This document shows positions 44,607-54,597 of a DNA stretch of 64,000 nt, one piece after another (position 1 is the first letter of the stretch; every line of letters starts with the position of its first letter). Location of the stretch: positions 62,001-126,000 of the forward strand of contig CAIUOU010000014.1 of NCBI GenBank assembly GCA_903900845.1, in the 5' to 3' direction. The translations under genes were made by a program, and so were the position numbers. The DNA is from an uncultured Opitutia bacterium (GTDB lineage: Bacteria; Verrucomicrobiota; Verrucomicrobiia; Opitutales; Opitutaceae). The notes below the pieces were generated by a model. That model worked only from the letters and a program-made list of their open reading frames with translations, did not search any database and was not told where the DNA came from.

Positions 44607-46148
44607 ATGATGGATTCCCCTCGGCATCCCTTCCTGCACGGCCTGAGCAAGCACCGCGGCGCCCCGCCGACGGTGGTGGTGATCTTCGGCGCTTCCGGCG
44701 ACCTGACCGCGCGCAAGCTGATCCCGGCGGTATACAACCTTGCCCACGACAACCTGCTCCCGGCGGACTTCCATCTCGTGGGCTTCGGCCGGAAGGCGAT
44801 CCCGGATGATGAATTCCGCGGCCTCGCGGCGGGGGCGATCCGGGAGTTTTCACGCCGGGAGCTCGACGCCGGTGTGTGGGAACGTGTCGCGGCGCGGACC
44901 ACCTATGTCGCAGGCGGGTATGATGAACGGGCGGCGTTTGACCGGTTGGCGGCGCACATCGCGGCGATCGAGCGCGGGCTCGGGCGCGACCTGCAGTGTC
45001 TTTTCTACATCTCCACGCCTCCCTCGGTTTTCGCGCCGATCCTGACCCATCTCGGCGCGAGCGGCCTGGCGGCGCGCCATGTGCACGGCCCCCTGCACTC
45101 GAAGGTCGTGATTGAGAAGCCCTTCGGGCGTGACTTGGTGTCGGCCCGCGGGCTCAACCGGGTCATCGGTTCCGTTTTCGAGGAACGGCAGGTCTACCGG
45201 ATTGATCACTACCTTGGGAAGGAGACCGTGCAGGACCTGCTGGTGCAGCGCTTCGCGAACGCGATCTTCGAGCCGCTCTGGAACCGTAACTACATCGACA
45301 GCGTTCAAATCACCGTGGCCGAGGATGCCGGCGTGGCTGGCCGCGGTGGCTACTACGAGCAAAGCGGCGCACTGCGCGACATGATCCAGAACCACACGAT
45401 GCAGTTGCTCGCGCTCACGGCGATGGAGCCCCCGGGTTCGCTCGATCCGGAGGCGATCCGCGATGAGAAGGTGAAGGTCCTGAATGCGATCCAGCCGCTT
45501 GGCACGGGGCCGGATGGGGACGTCGCACGCGCTCAGTATGCGGCCGGCATGATCGGAGGCGGACCGGTGCGGGGGTATCTCGAGGAGGAGGGGATCGAAG
45601 CCGGTTCGGCTACCGAGACCTATGCGGCGCTGCGCCTCTCGATCAACAACTGGCGTTGGCAAGGCGTGCCGTTCTATTTGCGTTCGGGGAAGCGTCTCGC
45701 ACGCCGGGTCTCGGAGATCGCGGTGAATTTCCGTCGCCCGCCCGGCACGTTGTTCGCGGGAGAGACCGCACGCTTCGACCTCTCGGGCAACACCCTGTCG
45801 TTCCAACTGCAACCCGACGAAGGGCTGAGCATGATCCTCAACACCAAGGTGCCGGGGCTTGAGACTCGCACCCAGCCGGTGAAAATGAGCTTTCGCTACG
45901 CGACCACCTTCGGTTCCAACACCGCCGAAGCCTACGAGCGGCTGGTGCTCGACGCCATTGTGGGCGACGGGACGCTGTTCATTCGCGGGGATGAAGCCGA
46001 GGCTTCCTGGCGGCTCTACACGCCGGTACTCGATGCGTGGGCCGGGGCGGGACGCGCCGGGATGGACACTTACTCCGCGGGTAGCTGGGGTCCGCTGGGA
46101 GCGGAGGCGCTCCTAGCGCGTCACAGTCACGTCTGGCGGCAGCCCTGA
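44607..46148 (+). CDS. zwf: Glucose-6-phosphate 1-dehydrogenase
   Basis: 513 aa. It makes 6-phosphogluconolactone and NADPH at the entry to the oxidative pentose phosphate route. Visible are FGASGDLTARKLIPAVYNL (NADP binding), VYRIDHYLGKETVQDLL with the active-site His region, and NYIDSVQITVAED. A GGGAGGA sequence 15 bp upstream of tandem ATGs (44,607 and 44,610) may serve as the ribosome site. opcA starts 10 bp beyond the stop. Confidence 0.95.
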   Translation: MMDSPRHPFLHGLSKHRGAPPTVVVIFGASGDLTARKLIPAVYNLAHDNLLPADFHLVGFGRKAIPDDEFRGLAAGAIREFSRRELDAGVWERVAARTTYVAGGYDERAAFDRLAAHIAAIERGLGRDLQCLFYISTPPSVFAPILTHLGASGLAARHVHGPLHSKVVIEKPFGRDLVSARGLNRVIGSVFEERQVYRIDHYLGKETVQDLLVQRFANAIFEPLWNRNYIDSVQITVAEDAGVAGRGGYYEQSGALRDMIQNHTMQLLALTAMEPPGSLDPEAIRDEKVKVLNAIQPLGTGPDGDVARAQYAAGMIGGGPVRGYLEEEGIEAGSATETYAALRLSINNWRWQGVPFYLRSGKRLARRVSEIAVNFRRPPGTLFAGETARFDLSGNTLSFQLQPDEGLSMILNTKVPGLETRTQPVKMSFRYATTFGSNTAEAYERLVLDAIVGDGTLFIRGDEAEASWRLYTPVLDAWAGAGRAGMDTYSAGSWGPLGAEALLARHSHVWRQP

Positions 46149-46158
46149 CACGCGGCGC

Positions 46159-47127
46159 ATGCCAGCGAATTTTGACGCCTTGCCGGGCTTGGAAGTGCCG
46201 GTTGATCGCATCCGGCGGAGTCTGGCCGATCTGTGGCGCGACGACACGGGAGCAACCGCGACCGACGACGCCAAGGCCACGCAGGTCAACTTCGTGCTGC
46301 ATCTCGGTTTGGGGACGACGCCTGAGGATGCGGTGCAGCAGTTCCGGACCGTGGTGCGTTTCGCGCAGCGCTACCCGGCGCGTGTGGTGGTGCTCTGCCC
46401 TCTCCATCGCGAGGTGCCGGGTCCGCTGATCCGCGCCAAAGTCTACGGGGAGTGTTTTCTGGGGCGCTCGCCGGCGGATCGGCGCTGCGTGGAATTCGTG
46501 ATGCTCTGTTACTCGCGCGAAGCCCGACCTTATCTGGAGGATCAGGTTTCAACCTGCCTTTCCACCGATCTCCCTCTCTATTACTGGGCGCACGCCTTTG
46601 CGGACAGTTCCCGCATGGCCGACTATCGCTACCTGCTCGGACGGTCCCGCCGGGTGCTTATCGACAGCGCGCGCTCGCCGGCTGACGCGCTCTCCTTCCC
46701 GTGGCCCAATCCGGCGGCGATCCGCGATCTCGCCTACTGCCGCGTCCTGCCGGTGCGGCAGGGGGTGGGGCAATTCCTGGCCGCCTACCCCGCACCGGCC
46801 ATCGCCGGAGGCTTGCGGGGCGTGGTTGTCACGCACGGCCCGGGGTTCGCGGCGGAGGCGCGGGTTTTGGCGGGTTGGTTGGGGCGGAGGCTCGCGGCCT
46901 GCGGAGTCGAGCCGGGCTCCGCCGGCGTGAGCGTCGAGACGGTGGGCGACGGTCTGGAAATCGATTTCACCTACGCTGACCGCGCTAAGGAGTTTCGATG
47001 GAAGGGCGACTTCGCTGCGGGCCACGCTGAATTCGAGGCCGATTTCGGCGCGGGTCCCACCCGGCTCGGCGCCGCACTGGCGTTGCTCAAGCCCGAGATG
47101 GCGCTCAGCGAGGCGATGTTTTTTTGA
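46159..47127 (+). CDS. opcA: OpcA-type glucose-6-phosphate dehydrogenase assembly/activator protein
   Basis: 322 aa. VNFVLHLGLGTTPEDAVQQF, RVVVLCPLH and the CVEFVMLCYSREARPYLEDQ, LPLYYWAHAF and SRRVLIDSARSP blocks fit OpcA, which redox-modulates or assembles G6PDH in cyanobacteria and actinobacteria. Its location 10 bp after zwf supports this. The C-terminal end overlaps the opposite-strand membrane gene by 23 bp. Confidence 0.85.
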   Translation: MPANFDALPGLEVPVDRIRRSLADLWRDDTGATATDDAKATQVNFVLHLGLGTTPEDAVQQFRTVVRFAQRYPARVVVLCPLHREVPGPLIRAKVYGECFLGRSPADRRCVEFVMLCYSREARPYLEDQVSTCLSTDLPLYYWAHAFADSSRMADYRYLLGRSRRVLIDSARSPADALSFPWPNPAAIRDLAYCRVLPVRQGVGQFLAAYPAPAIAGGLRGVVVTHGPGFAAEARVLAGWLGRRLAACGVEPGSAGVSVETVGDGLEIDFTYADRAKEFRWKGDFAAGHAEFEADFGAGPTRLGAALALLKPEMALSEAMFF

Positions 47128-47353
47128 CGTCGGGGAATTTCTGGCGCCGCAGCACCAGAAGACCTGCTCCGGCGACGAGGTCTACGAATCCCGTCAGTAG
47201 CCGCGCCGGCAGCGGGACCCGGTCGAGCATCAGGATCACGAGGCCCGCCGCGATCAGGAACCAAGCGAGCACGCCGAGTTGATGGCGTTGGCGACGGCGG
47301 TTGGGCCCGGGATCGGTTGGTTCCACCGGTGGACCGTGCGGTGCCGCGCTCAC
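47105..47353 (-). CDS. Small two-helix membrane protein
   Basis: 82 aa. Two hydrophobic helices (LGVLAWFLIAAGLVILML and LLTGFVDLVAGAGLLVLR) follow a Pro/Arg-rich N-terminus. The GTG start overlaps the stop of the histidine kinase gene (GTGA), suggesting coupling; the 3' end overlaps opcA by 23 bp on the other strand. It may be a membrane partner for the soluble kinase. No family is recognised. Confidence 0.6.
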   Translation of the reverse strand: MSAAPHGPPVEPTDPGPNRRRQRHQLGVLAWFLIAAGLVILMLDRVPLPARLLTGFVDLVAGAGLLVLRRQKFPDVKKTSPR

Positions 47354-49062
47354 TTCGCAAGCGGCAGGGTGACGCGCATCGTGGTGCCGGAGGGGCTGGT
47401 CGCCGCCAACTCGATGTCGCCACGGTGGCTGGCGAGGATTCTCTTGGCGATGGCTAGACCCAACCCGGTACCATCGGGGCGACCCGACAGGAAGGAATCG
47501 AAGATGCGGTGCCGCAGGGATTCCGGGACGCCGCCACCGGTGTCGGTGATATCCAGCCGGGCGCGCGGCGCATCGCCGCCCTCGATTACCTGCAGATGGA
47601 GACGGATGGAACCGCCGGCGGGCATCGCCTCGGTGGCGTTGAGCAGGAGGTTCAGCAGCACCTGCTGGAGCTGGCCCTTGTGGGCCTCGACGAACACGGG
47701 CCGGGCCGGCGCGGGGAACTCCACGGTGACTTTCTGTTGCGACAGCTTCAGTCGCACCAGTACGAGGGTGTCCTCGATCACCTCCGCGAGAGACCAGCGG
47801 GAGTGGAGACTGGACGGCGCCTTTGCGAAGCCCAGCACGCGGGTGACGATGGCCTCGAGTTGGTCGAGCTTCTCGCCGATCACGCGCAGGTCGGTGACAC
47901 GCGGGTCACCCGGGGCGAAATCCCCGCCGAGTCCGCCGTAGAGGAGCTTGATCACGGTGAGCGGATTCCGGATCTCGTGCGCGATTTCGGCGGCGAGGAG
48001 GCCCAGCGTGGTGAGCCGCTCGTTCTTGCGCAGCACGTCCTCGCTGCGGAAGACACGCGCGTACAGGCGGGCGTTCTGCAGCGCGACGGCGCCGAGGCCG
48101 GCGAGCGCGGCGCAGAGGCGTTTCTCGTCGTTGTCGAAACGGTGTGTGCCGGCGGAAAACACGGCCAGCACGCCCAGCACGTCGTTCTCAAACACCACGG
48201 GTGTCGAAAGCACCGATCCCAGCCCCGCTCCGCGCGGCATGTCGGGCATCTCGAGGAACTCGGGGGAGCAGAGGTTCTGGAACCAGATCTGCCGCCGCGT
48301 GTGCACGGGTGAGGCGAAGAGGCATCCTTCGAGGTCGAACTCGCCCTCCGGTACCTGGAGCTCGGGGGCAGCGGAGGATGCGGCGCAGCGCAGTCGTCGC
48401 GTGGTGGTGTCCAGCAAGTAGAACACGCAGGCGCGAGCCTCCAACATGCGGCAGGCCTCACGGGTCAGTGTGGCGAGGATCTCCTGCTGCTCGAGTTTCG
48501 CGACCAGCGACTGGCCCGCCGTGATGAGGCTCTCGAGTTGCCGCGCTTTTGCGCGAAGATGCCCCAGCTGCCAGAGCCGCTGCATCACCACGCCGGCTTC
48601 GTGCGCGAGAAGTCCGAGGGTTTCCAGGTTGGCGGCGGTGAAGGCCGCTGGCCGGTCGCTTTCCAGATCAACCACCCCGACCATCTGATCCTGGACCACA
48701 ATCGGAGCCGCCATCTCCGAACGCGTGGAGGATCTTACCGCGATATAGCGGGGCTCCAGTCTCACGTCCGGTACGAGCACGGGCCGCCGGTTCAGGGCGC
48801 ACCAGCCGGTCACGCCATGGCCGGGGCGCAGCTGGTCGGGCGCGACGGCGGCGCGTTCGTAGCCGTGCTCAACCTCGGTGACGAGGTCGCCGGTGTCGGG
48901 ACTCAGCAACGAGATCGAGCCTGCGTCGGCCCCGAGCGTGCCGACGATGACGGCGAGCGTCTCCCTGAGGGCGCCGGCCGGATCGTCGGTGGACGCGGCA
49001 AGGCGGGCGATCCGGTAGAGGGCCGCCGTGGCGCGCGGATCAATGGCCTCCGGCTCACTCAT
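47350..49062 (-). CDS. Soluble two-GAF sensor histidine kinase
   Basis: 570 aa without membrane helices. Two GAF domains (about 15-165 and 185-335) are followed by HisKA with phospho-acceptor H362 in AAEIAHEIRNPLTVI and a HATPase domain containing NLLLNATEAMP (N box), DITDTGGGVP and GTGLGLAIAKRIL. The layout suits sensing of a small cytoplasmic ligand. No response regulator is adjacent, so its partner is elsewhere. It starts 57 bp after glnD on the same strand. Confidence 0.9.
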   Translation of the reverse strand: MSEPEAIDPRATAALYRIARLAASTDDPAGALRETLAVIVGTLGADAGSISLLSPDTGDLVTEVEHGYERAAVAPDQLRPGHGVTGWCALNRRPVLVPDVRLEPRYIAVRSSTRSEMAAPIVVQDQMVGVVDLESDRPAAFTAANLETLGLLAHEAGVVMQRLWQLGHLRAKARQLESLITAGQSLVAKLEQQEILATLTREACRMLEARACVFYLLDTTTRRLRCAASSAAPELQVPEGEFDLEGCLFASPVHTRRQIWFQNLCSPEFLEMPDMPRGAGLGSVLSTPVVFENDVLGVLAVFSAGTHRFDNDEKRLCAALAGLGAVALQNARLYARVFRSEDVLRKNERLTTLGLLAAEIAHEIRNPLTVIKLLYGGLGGDFAPGDPRVTDLRVIGEKLDQLEAIVTRVLGFAKAPSSLHSRWSLAEVIEDTLVLVRLKLSQQKVTVEFPAPARPVFVEAHKGQLQQVLLNLLLNATEAMPAGGSIRLHLQVIEGGDAPRARLDITDTGGGVPESLRHRIFDSFLSGRPDGTGLGLAIAKRILASHRGDIELAATSPSGTTMRVTLPLAK

Positions 49063-49119
49063 GCGCTGGCGAGTGAAAACGGGGCCGTGAGTGCCGCCAG
49101 CTGAATCGCGGCGACCTGA

Positions 49120-51936
49120 TCAACCAGCTCCAACCGCGACCGGAAGGGCTTGCGGGGCGATGATCTCGTACAGGCTGTCCCGCAGCGCCCGGAGGCGCTC
49201 GGGGGTGGAGATCGGCTCGTGGTTGGCGCCTTCGATATAGAAGGTGTCGATGGCCACGCCCCGCTCCGTGCCGATGCGAGCGAACGTGATGTCGAAACCG
49301 TGATCGGAGATAACCTTGGCCAGACGGTAAAGGAGGCCGATCTGGTCGCGCGCTTGCACTTCGACGATCGTGCGCTCCATCGAGAGCTCGTGGTACACGT
49401 CCACGGTGGGCGGGAACGTGCTTTGAAGGGTCTCGGCCGACGAGGTGTTCAGGTAACGAGTGGCGGCGAACTTCCGGGCCTGCGCCTGAATGTCGGGGAG
49501 GAGATCGCGGTTGGCCATCAACGCGTCCTCGATGGTGCGGGCGAATTTATCCTGCGCCGCGGCGCTCTGCACGGGTCCGCGGCCCGGCTCCACCACGTGG
49601 AAGGTGTCGATCGCGATGTGGTCCGTCCGGGATATTACCTTCGCGCCGAGAATGTTCAGGCCCGCGACGCTGAAGGCGCCGGCGAGCTTGTAGAAGAGTC
49701 CGGCGCGATCCCAGGTCACCACGTTCACCACCGTGAGCGACCGGTTGATGTCGTCCTTCCACTCGATGACGGGCCGGAGCGAGCCGACCGAGTCGGTGGT
49801 CGTGATCGAGTGCAGCAGCCGGTTCACCATCTGGATGTGGAGGGCGATTTCCGACGAGTCGGTGTGCACAAAGTATCGCTCGGGAAGCAGCCCGAAGTGC
49901 GCGTTGATCTCGTCGGTGCTGATTCCGGGAATCGTTTTGGCGATGAGCTCCTGTTGCGTCATTTGGATCTGGGCTTGGAGGCTGGCGTCGGCGGCGTCGG
50001 CACCGAGCTTCAGCCGTTCGAAGGTGGTACGATAGAGGCTCGTATGTAGCGTGTCCTTGTAGCCGTTCCAGAGATCGGCCGCGGTCCCGCGGGCGTCGCA
50101 GAAGGTGTGCACGTAGAGGTGCCGGAGTCGGTCGGCGTCTCCGACGACTTCTGCAAAAGCGGCGGCCGTGCTGGGGTCATCTACATCCCGCTTCTGCCAA
50201 AATCGTGCCATCACTAGATGGTTTTTTATTGTGAACATAACTAGTTCACGTCCAGATGGTTCCACTCCAAATCGTTCCAGAATAGGGGCCGCTATCCTCA
50301 TCCCGCTCTCCGCGTGGCCGCGGATGCCTTCCGCCTTGCCGATGTCATGGAGCAGCAGCGTGAGGTAGAGCAGTGAAACGTCGGCGGTCTCGTGCAGGGC
50401 CGCCCGGTACTTGAGGGTGATCGGCTCGGCCTCCGTGTAGATGCGGTCCAGCTCGCGGATCGCGTTCAGCGTGTGCACGTCCGCCGTGTACCGGTGATAA
50501 TACTCGTGCTGCACCAGGCAGGTGAGGGCGTCGAACTCACGGATGAATCTTCCGAGCACGCCGAGTTCGTGCATGCGGCTCAGGACGGGATGGACGGCGC
50601 CAGCCTCCGACAGGATCGCACGAAAACACACGCTGGCGTCTTTGCTCTCCGTCACCGCCGGGGAGAGCAGGTCGAGCGAGGCGCGGATGAGCTCCGCGAG
50701 GTGTAGTTCAGGAGTGGCCTCGAGGGTCTGGCAGTGGCGGAACACCCGGATCAGGCGCACCGGGTCGTCGCGGAACACGCTCGCCTTCTCCGCCGCCAGC
50801 TCGCGTCCGCGGAGGATGAAGCCGTCGATGCGCTTCGTGCGTTGGAGGCGTGACGCGAGGAGGGAGTCGCGGAAGGAGCGCTTGTCGCCGTCGCCCGAGC
50901 GGCCGATTGAGAGAGCGAGCCGGTCCTCGACCAGTTTCGACACGCGGAAAATCGTCTGAGCCGCGCGGTAGTAGTCCTGCATGAACGCCTCCACTCGGGC
51001 GAGCATGTCGGGCGCCCGGTAACCCAGCGCCTCCGCGATCCTCGGTTGCTGGTCCAGGCTCATCACGTCGGTCGCCCGGGCGCTGAGGAAATGCACCTGG
51101 TTGCGGACGCGCAGCAGGAAATCGTACGCACGCTGGAACGCCACCAGATCGTCGGCCCGCAGGTACCGTTGCGCGGCCAGCTCGTCGAGGAGGGTGACGT
51201 CCAGCTTCACCCGCGCCATCCAAACGGCGTTCTGGTAGTCCCGCAGGCCGCCCACGCCGTTCTTGATGTCCGGCTCCTGGTTGAAGACCGTGTTGGCGTA
51301 CTTGGCGCGACGGGAGGCTTGGTCGTCGAGGCGCGCCTCGATGTACTGCCGGGGATTCTCGGTCGCGTAGTAGCTGCGGTACGCCTGCGCGAAGGTGTCG
51401 TGGAGTTTTTCGGAGCCGGTGATGCGGCGCGACTCCAGCAGGGCGGTTTTGGTGAGGATGTCGCGGCGGGCTTCGGCGAACGCCTCGTCGAAGGTTCGGG
51501 TGGAGTGCCCCACCTTGAGTCCGCAGTCCCACAGGATGTAGAGGATCTCGTTGGAGAGGTGCTCCTGCAGCGGTTTGGCGTCGGCGGGTTTCGTCTTCGT
51601 GGCGAAGAGGAACATGACGTCAACGTCGCTCAGAGGGGAAAGTTCGCCGCGTCCGTAACCTCCGAGGGCGACCAGCGTGACTGGCGGAACGGGCCCTCGG
51701 GCGAGCGGGGCGTAGGAGCGGATCGCGTACGCGAAAAGATGGATCAGCAGCGCGTCAATGATCTGCGCCCTTTCCCGGCAGATCGTCAGGCCCGAGGAGC
51801 CGGATTCATGCCGCTGGCGCAGGGACGCCATTTCCGCGCGCAGGAACTCCCGGCAGGCCGCGAGGCGCGCCGCCACTGGCACCTCTCCCGGAAAGGCTAG
51901 TTGTTCACCGGCGCGGACTGGGATGTTGGCGGGCAT
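49120..51936 (-). CDS. glnD: PII uridylyltransferase/uridylyl-removing enzyme
   Basis: 938 aa, the expected size. The nucleotidyltransferase motif is LGGYGRGELSPLSDVDVMFL; the HD hydrolase domain has SLLYLTLLLHDIGKAEG and FTIKNHLVMARF; two C-terminal ACT domains begin near VVTWDRAGLFYKLAGAFSVA and VQARDQIGLLYRLAKVISDH. It senses glutamine and modifies PII proteins to control nitrogen metabolism. No glnB or glnA is in the window. Confidence 0.95.
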   Translation of the reverse strand: MPANIPVRAGEQLAFPGEVPVAARLAACREFLRAEMASLRQRHESGSSGLTICRERAQIIDALLIHLFAYAIRSYAPLARGPVPPVTLVALGGYGRGELSPLSDVDVMFLFATKTKPADAKPLQEHLSNEILYILWDCGLKVGHSTRTFDEAFAEARRDILTKTALLESRRITGSEKLHDTFAQAYRSYYATENPRQYIEARLDDQASRRAKYANTVFNQEPDIKNGVGGLRDYQNAVWMARVKLDVTLLDELAAQRYLRADDLVAFQRAYDFLLRVRNQVHFLSARATDVMSLDQQPRIAEALGYRAPDMLARVEAFMQDYYRAAQTIFRVSKLVEDRLALSIGRSGDGDKRSFRDSLLASRLQRTKRIDGFILRGRELAAEKASVFRDDPVRLIRVFRHCQTLEATPELHLAELIRASLDLLSPAVTESKDASVCFRAILSEAGAVHPVLSRMHELGVLGRFIREFDALTCLVQHEYYHRYTADVHTLNAIRELDRIYTEAEPITLKYRAALHETADVSLLYLTLLLHDIGKAEGIRGHAESGMRIAAPILERFGVEPSGRELVMFTIKNHLVMARFWQKRDVDDPSTAAAFAEVVGDADRLRHLYVHTFCDARGTAADLWNGYKDTLHTSLYRTTFERLKLGADAADASLQAQIQMTQQELIAKTIPGISTDEINAHFGLLPERYFVHTDSSEIALHIQMVNRLLHSITTTDSVGSLRPVIEWKDDINRSLTVVNVVTWDRAGLFYKLAGAFSVAGLNILGAKVISRTDHIAIDTFHVVEPGRGPVQSAAAQDKFARTIEDALMANRDLLPDIQAQARKFAATRYLNTSSAETLQSTFPPTVDVYHELSMERTIVEVQARDQIGLLYRLAKVISDHGFDITFARIGTERGVAIDTFYIEGANHEPISTPERLRALRDSLYEIIAPQALPVAVGAG

Positions 51937-52100
51937 CTGGCGGCGGATGAATCAGGTACCATCCACCCAACCGGGCGGCGGTTTCAACCGCCAAAGCGAG
52001 AATCATGCCGCGTTGAAGCAGGCGGCTCCCGGAGGAGCGCGGAACTCAGCGGCCAAGCTGCCGTTCTGATTGAGGTGCGTTTGGCGTGCGCACGGTCCTG

Positions 52101-53354
52101 TCAAGGCAGGCGAGTTTGCTGCACCAGCACCTTGCGACCGCGGGGAGTGGTTTCGCCGCTGATGGATGGGACTTCCCAGCCCGCTCCCGCCACCCAGGCC
52201 GGCTGCTGGTTAATCAAGGTGATCAAACCGAGATCCACCATCCCAGCCTGCGCGGAGGCCAGTAACGTGACCGATTTCACACGATCCTCATTCTCCGAGG
52301 GCACAATCAAAACGACGCGTTCCGGCGTGATGCCGGGTTGCGTGGCGACGATACCGGCCGGGGTTGCGACAAGCCCGTGCAACCCGACGAGGGAGGCGCC
52401 CGGAGGGTGAGCCAGTTGCCGGAAGCGTCCGTCCGAAGGACTCACCGCGAATAGGCCGCGGTGGTAGTCCGCCACGATGAAATCATCCCGCCAGCGCACG
52501 ATGCCTTGGAGGGAAACGAGCGAACGTTCCTCCGCGAACCGCTGCATCTCCTCGGCGCCGGGTTCGAGTTTCCAGATGACCGGCGCCTTTGCGTCGGTTG
52601 CGTAGACCGTGCCGTCTTCGGCGACATGGAGATCACCGAGGCCATGCTCCCGGCCGTCATCGGGCACCTCCACGACGCGGACGAGTTCGCTGGTCGCGAG
52701 GCTGAAGGCGGCGAGGCCGGCGGTGCCTTTCATTTCCGGGGTGAATCCTTCCATCTCCGGGACCGCGCTCATGGCGGCCCAGAGGAGCCCGCGGGCCTCG
52801 TCGATCGCCAGACCGAAGACGCCGAGGAGCGACTCCTCCTCCGCGCTGAAGCGGGCGACGCGGCCCTCGCGGTCCCGGCGCCAGATGCCGCGGTGGCGCA
52901 CATCGCCGAGAAACAGATCCCCGGTCCGCGCGCGCCAGGCGATACCCTCAAGGATACCGGTGCGTCCGGTCAGGCTGGCCATTTCCTCCGCGACGCCGAC
53001 GGGCTCGCGGATTTGCGAAAATGCCTGGAGCACGCGTCGGAACGGGGCGGATCCCTGCAGGGTGGCGAAGCGCGGATCGCGCTCCACGGGCGGCGCGGCG
53101 CCGAGGGCGACGATCTTCTCCAAGGTCGAGATCGCGGCCGGGGCGTCGCCGCGCAGGGCGGCGACGGCGGCGAGGTCGAGTTGGAGCGACGTCGAGTCGG
53201 GCTGCGCGGCCGCGGCCTGGGTCAGGAGGCGGCGGGCGGCGTCGAGATCACCGCGGGAGGTGGCGACACGTGCTTCCTCGCGTAAACCGACGCCGGTGGG
53301 TTCCGCCGCGGAAGCGACAGAGGCGAACAGCAGGAGGAGCAGATACCGGCGCAT
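52101..53354 (-). CDS. Secreted protein with TPR-like helices and a beta-propeller
   Basis: 417 aa. Signal peptide (LLLLLFASVASAAEP), a TPR-type helical region (about 22-100: VATSRGDLDAARRLLTQAAA, QLDLAAVAALRGD), then an SMP-30/gluconolactonase-like propeller with GLAIDEARGLLWAAMS, GDLHVAEDGTVYATDAK and FIVADYHRGLFAVSPSDG. No catalytic assignment is possible. It starts 27 bp after the ABC permease stop, so it is likely part of the transporter operon. Confidence 0.75.
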   Translation of the reverse strand: MRRYLLLLLFASVASAAEPTGVGLREEARVATSRGDLDAARRLLTQAAAAQPDSTSLQLDLAAVAALRGDAPAAISTLEKIVALGAAPPVERDPRFATLQGSAPFRRVLQAFSQIREPVGVAEEMASLTGRTGILEGIAWRARTGDLFLGDVRHRGIWRRDREGRVARFSAEEESLLGVFGLAIDEARGLLWAAMSAVPEMEGFTPEMKGTAGLAAFSLATSELVRVVEVPDDGREHGLGDLHVAEDGTVYATDAKAPVIWKLEPGAEEMQRFAEERSLVSLQGIVRWRDDFIVADYHRGLFAVSPSDGRFRQLAHPPGASLVGLHGLVATPAGIVATQPGITPERVVLIVPSENEDRVKSVTLLASAQAGMVDLGLITLINQQPAWVAGAGWEVPSISGETTPRGRKVLVQQTRLP

Positions 53355-53381
53355 GGGGCTCGCGGCGCGCCGGTGGGCGCG

Positions 53382-54590
53382 TCACTCGTACCGCAGGGCG
53401 TCGATCGGGTCGAGCTGCGCGGCCTTGCGGGCGGGGTAGAAGCCGAAGAACACGCCCACGCTCGCGCTGAACCCAACCGCGATGATCACGGAGAGAGAGG
53501 AAACAAGGATGGGCCAGCCCATGTAATGGGCGACAAGCTGCGACGCGCCGACCCCAACCAGCACGCCCATTACGCCGCCCATGGTGCTAAGCAGCACGGC
53601 CTCGATGAGGAATTGGGTGAGCACATCCTTGCCGTGCGCACCGATCGCGAGCCGGATGCCAATCTCACGGGTTCGCTCGGTGACCGACACCAGCATGATG
53701 TTCATGATGCCGATGCCGCCGACGATGAGCGACACGCTTGCGATGCAGGCGAGCAGCAGCGTCATCGTGCGGTTGGTGGCGGTGAAAGTGTTGGCGAGCT
53801 CCTCCTGGGTGCGGACGATGAAGTCGGGCTCGCGGCCGCGGCGGCGCTGGGTGAGCAGGTCCTCCACGGCCACCTTGACCTTATCGATCGCCTCCGGGGT
53901 GCTGGCCTGGATCTGGATGGAGCTTACGCTGGTGCGCCGGGAGATGCGCCGCATGTGCGAAGAGTAGGGCACCAGCACGATATCGTCCTGGTCGGATCCC
54001 CAAGGTGTCACGCCCTTGGGCCCCAGCACGCCGATGACGCGGAAGGGCAGGTTCCGGATTCGGATGGTCTGGCCGACGGCATCCTCGTTGGGAAAAAGCT
54101 GCTCGGCTACGACCTTGCCGATGACGGCGACCTTCGCGAGGGATTTGACCTCTTGCTCCGAAAACATGGCCCCGGCGGTCAGCGGCCAGTTCTTCACGTA
54201 AGGGTAGTCAGGGCCGACGCCGTTGACGTTGGTGCGCCAGTTCAGGCCGTTGGCGAGCACCTGCTGGCTGTCGCGCACCTCGGGGCTGGCGCCATCGATG
54301 TTCTCGACGTCGTTGGCGATGGCCTCGAAGTCCTCGGGGACCAAGGTGGTGGAGAAGCCGAAGCCGCTGCGCATGCCGCCGGAACTGAAACTGCCGGGCA
54401 TCACGGTGATAAGGTTCTGTCCCAGAGCGGCGACCTGGGCCTCCACCATGGATTTGGCGCCGTTGCCGATGCTGACCATCGTGATGACCGCGGCGACACC
54501 GATGATGATGCCGAGTGCGGTGAGAATGGACCGCATCGTGTTACGCCGGAGAGCGCGGAGGGAGACGCGGAACGTGTTGGTGAAGCGCAT
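53382..54590 (-). CDS. MacB-type ABC transporter permease
   Basis: 402 aa. An N-terminal helix (ILTALGIIIGVAAVITMVSI) is followed by a large MacB periplasmic core domain and three C-terminal FtsX-type helices (CIASVSLIVGGIGIMNIMLV, LLSTMGGVMGVLVGVGAS and SVIIAVGFSASVGVFFGF). SVTERTREIGIRLAIGAHG and FYPARKAAQLDPIDALRYE are the typical coupling and terminal motifs. The permease is separate from its ATPase, unlike E. coli MacB. Start MRFTNTFRVSLR is 7 bp after the ATPase stop. Confidence 0.9.
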   Translation of the reverse strand: MRFTNTFRVSLRALRRNTMRSILTALGIIIGVAAVITMVSIGNGAKSMVEAQVAALGQNLITVMPGSFSSGGMRSGFGFSTTLVPEDFEAIANDVENIDGASPEVRDSQQVLANGLNWRTNVNGVGPDYPYVKNWPLTAGAMFSEQEVKSLAKVAVIGKVVAEQLFPNEDAVGQTIRIRNLPFRVIGVLGPKGVTPWGSDQDDIVLVPYSSHMRRISRRTSVSSIQIQASTPEAIDKVKVAVEDLLTQRRRGREPDFIVRTQEELANTFTATNRTMTLLLACIASVSLIVGGIGIMNIMLVSVTERTREIGIRLAIGAHGKDVLTQFLIEAVLLSTMGGVMGVLVGVGASQLVAHYMGWPILVSSLSVIIAVGFSASVGVFFGFYPARKAAQLDPIDALRYE

Positions 54591-54597
54591 GGCGGGT

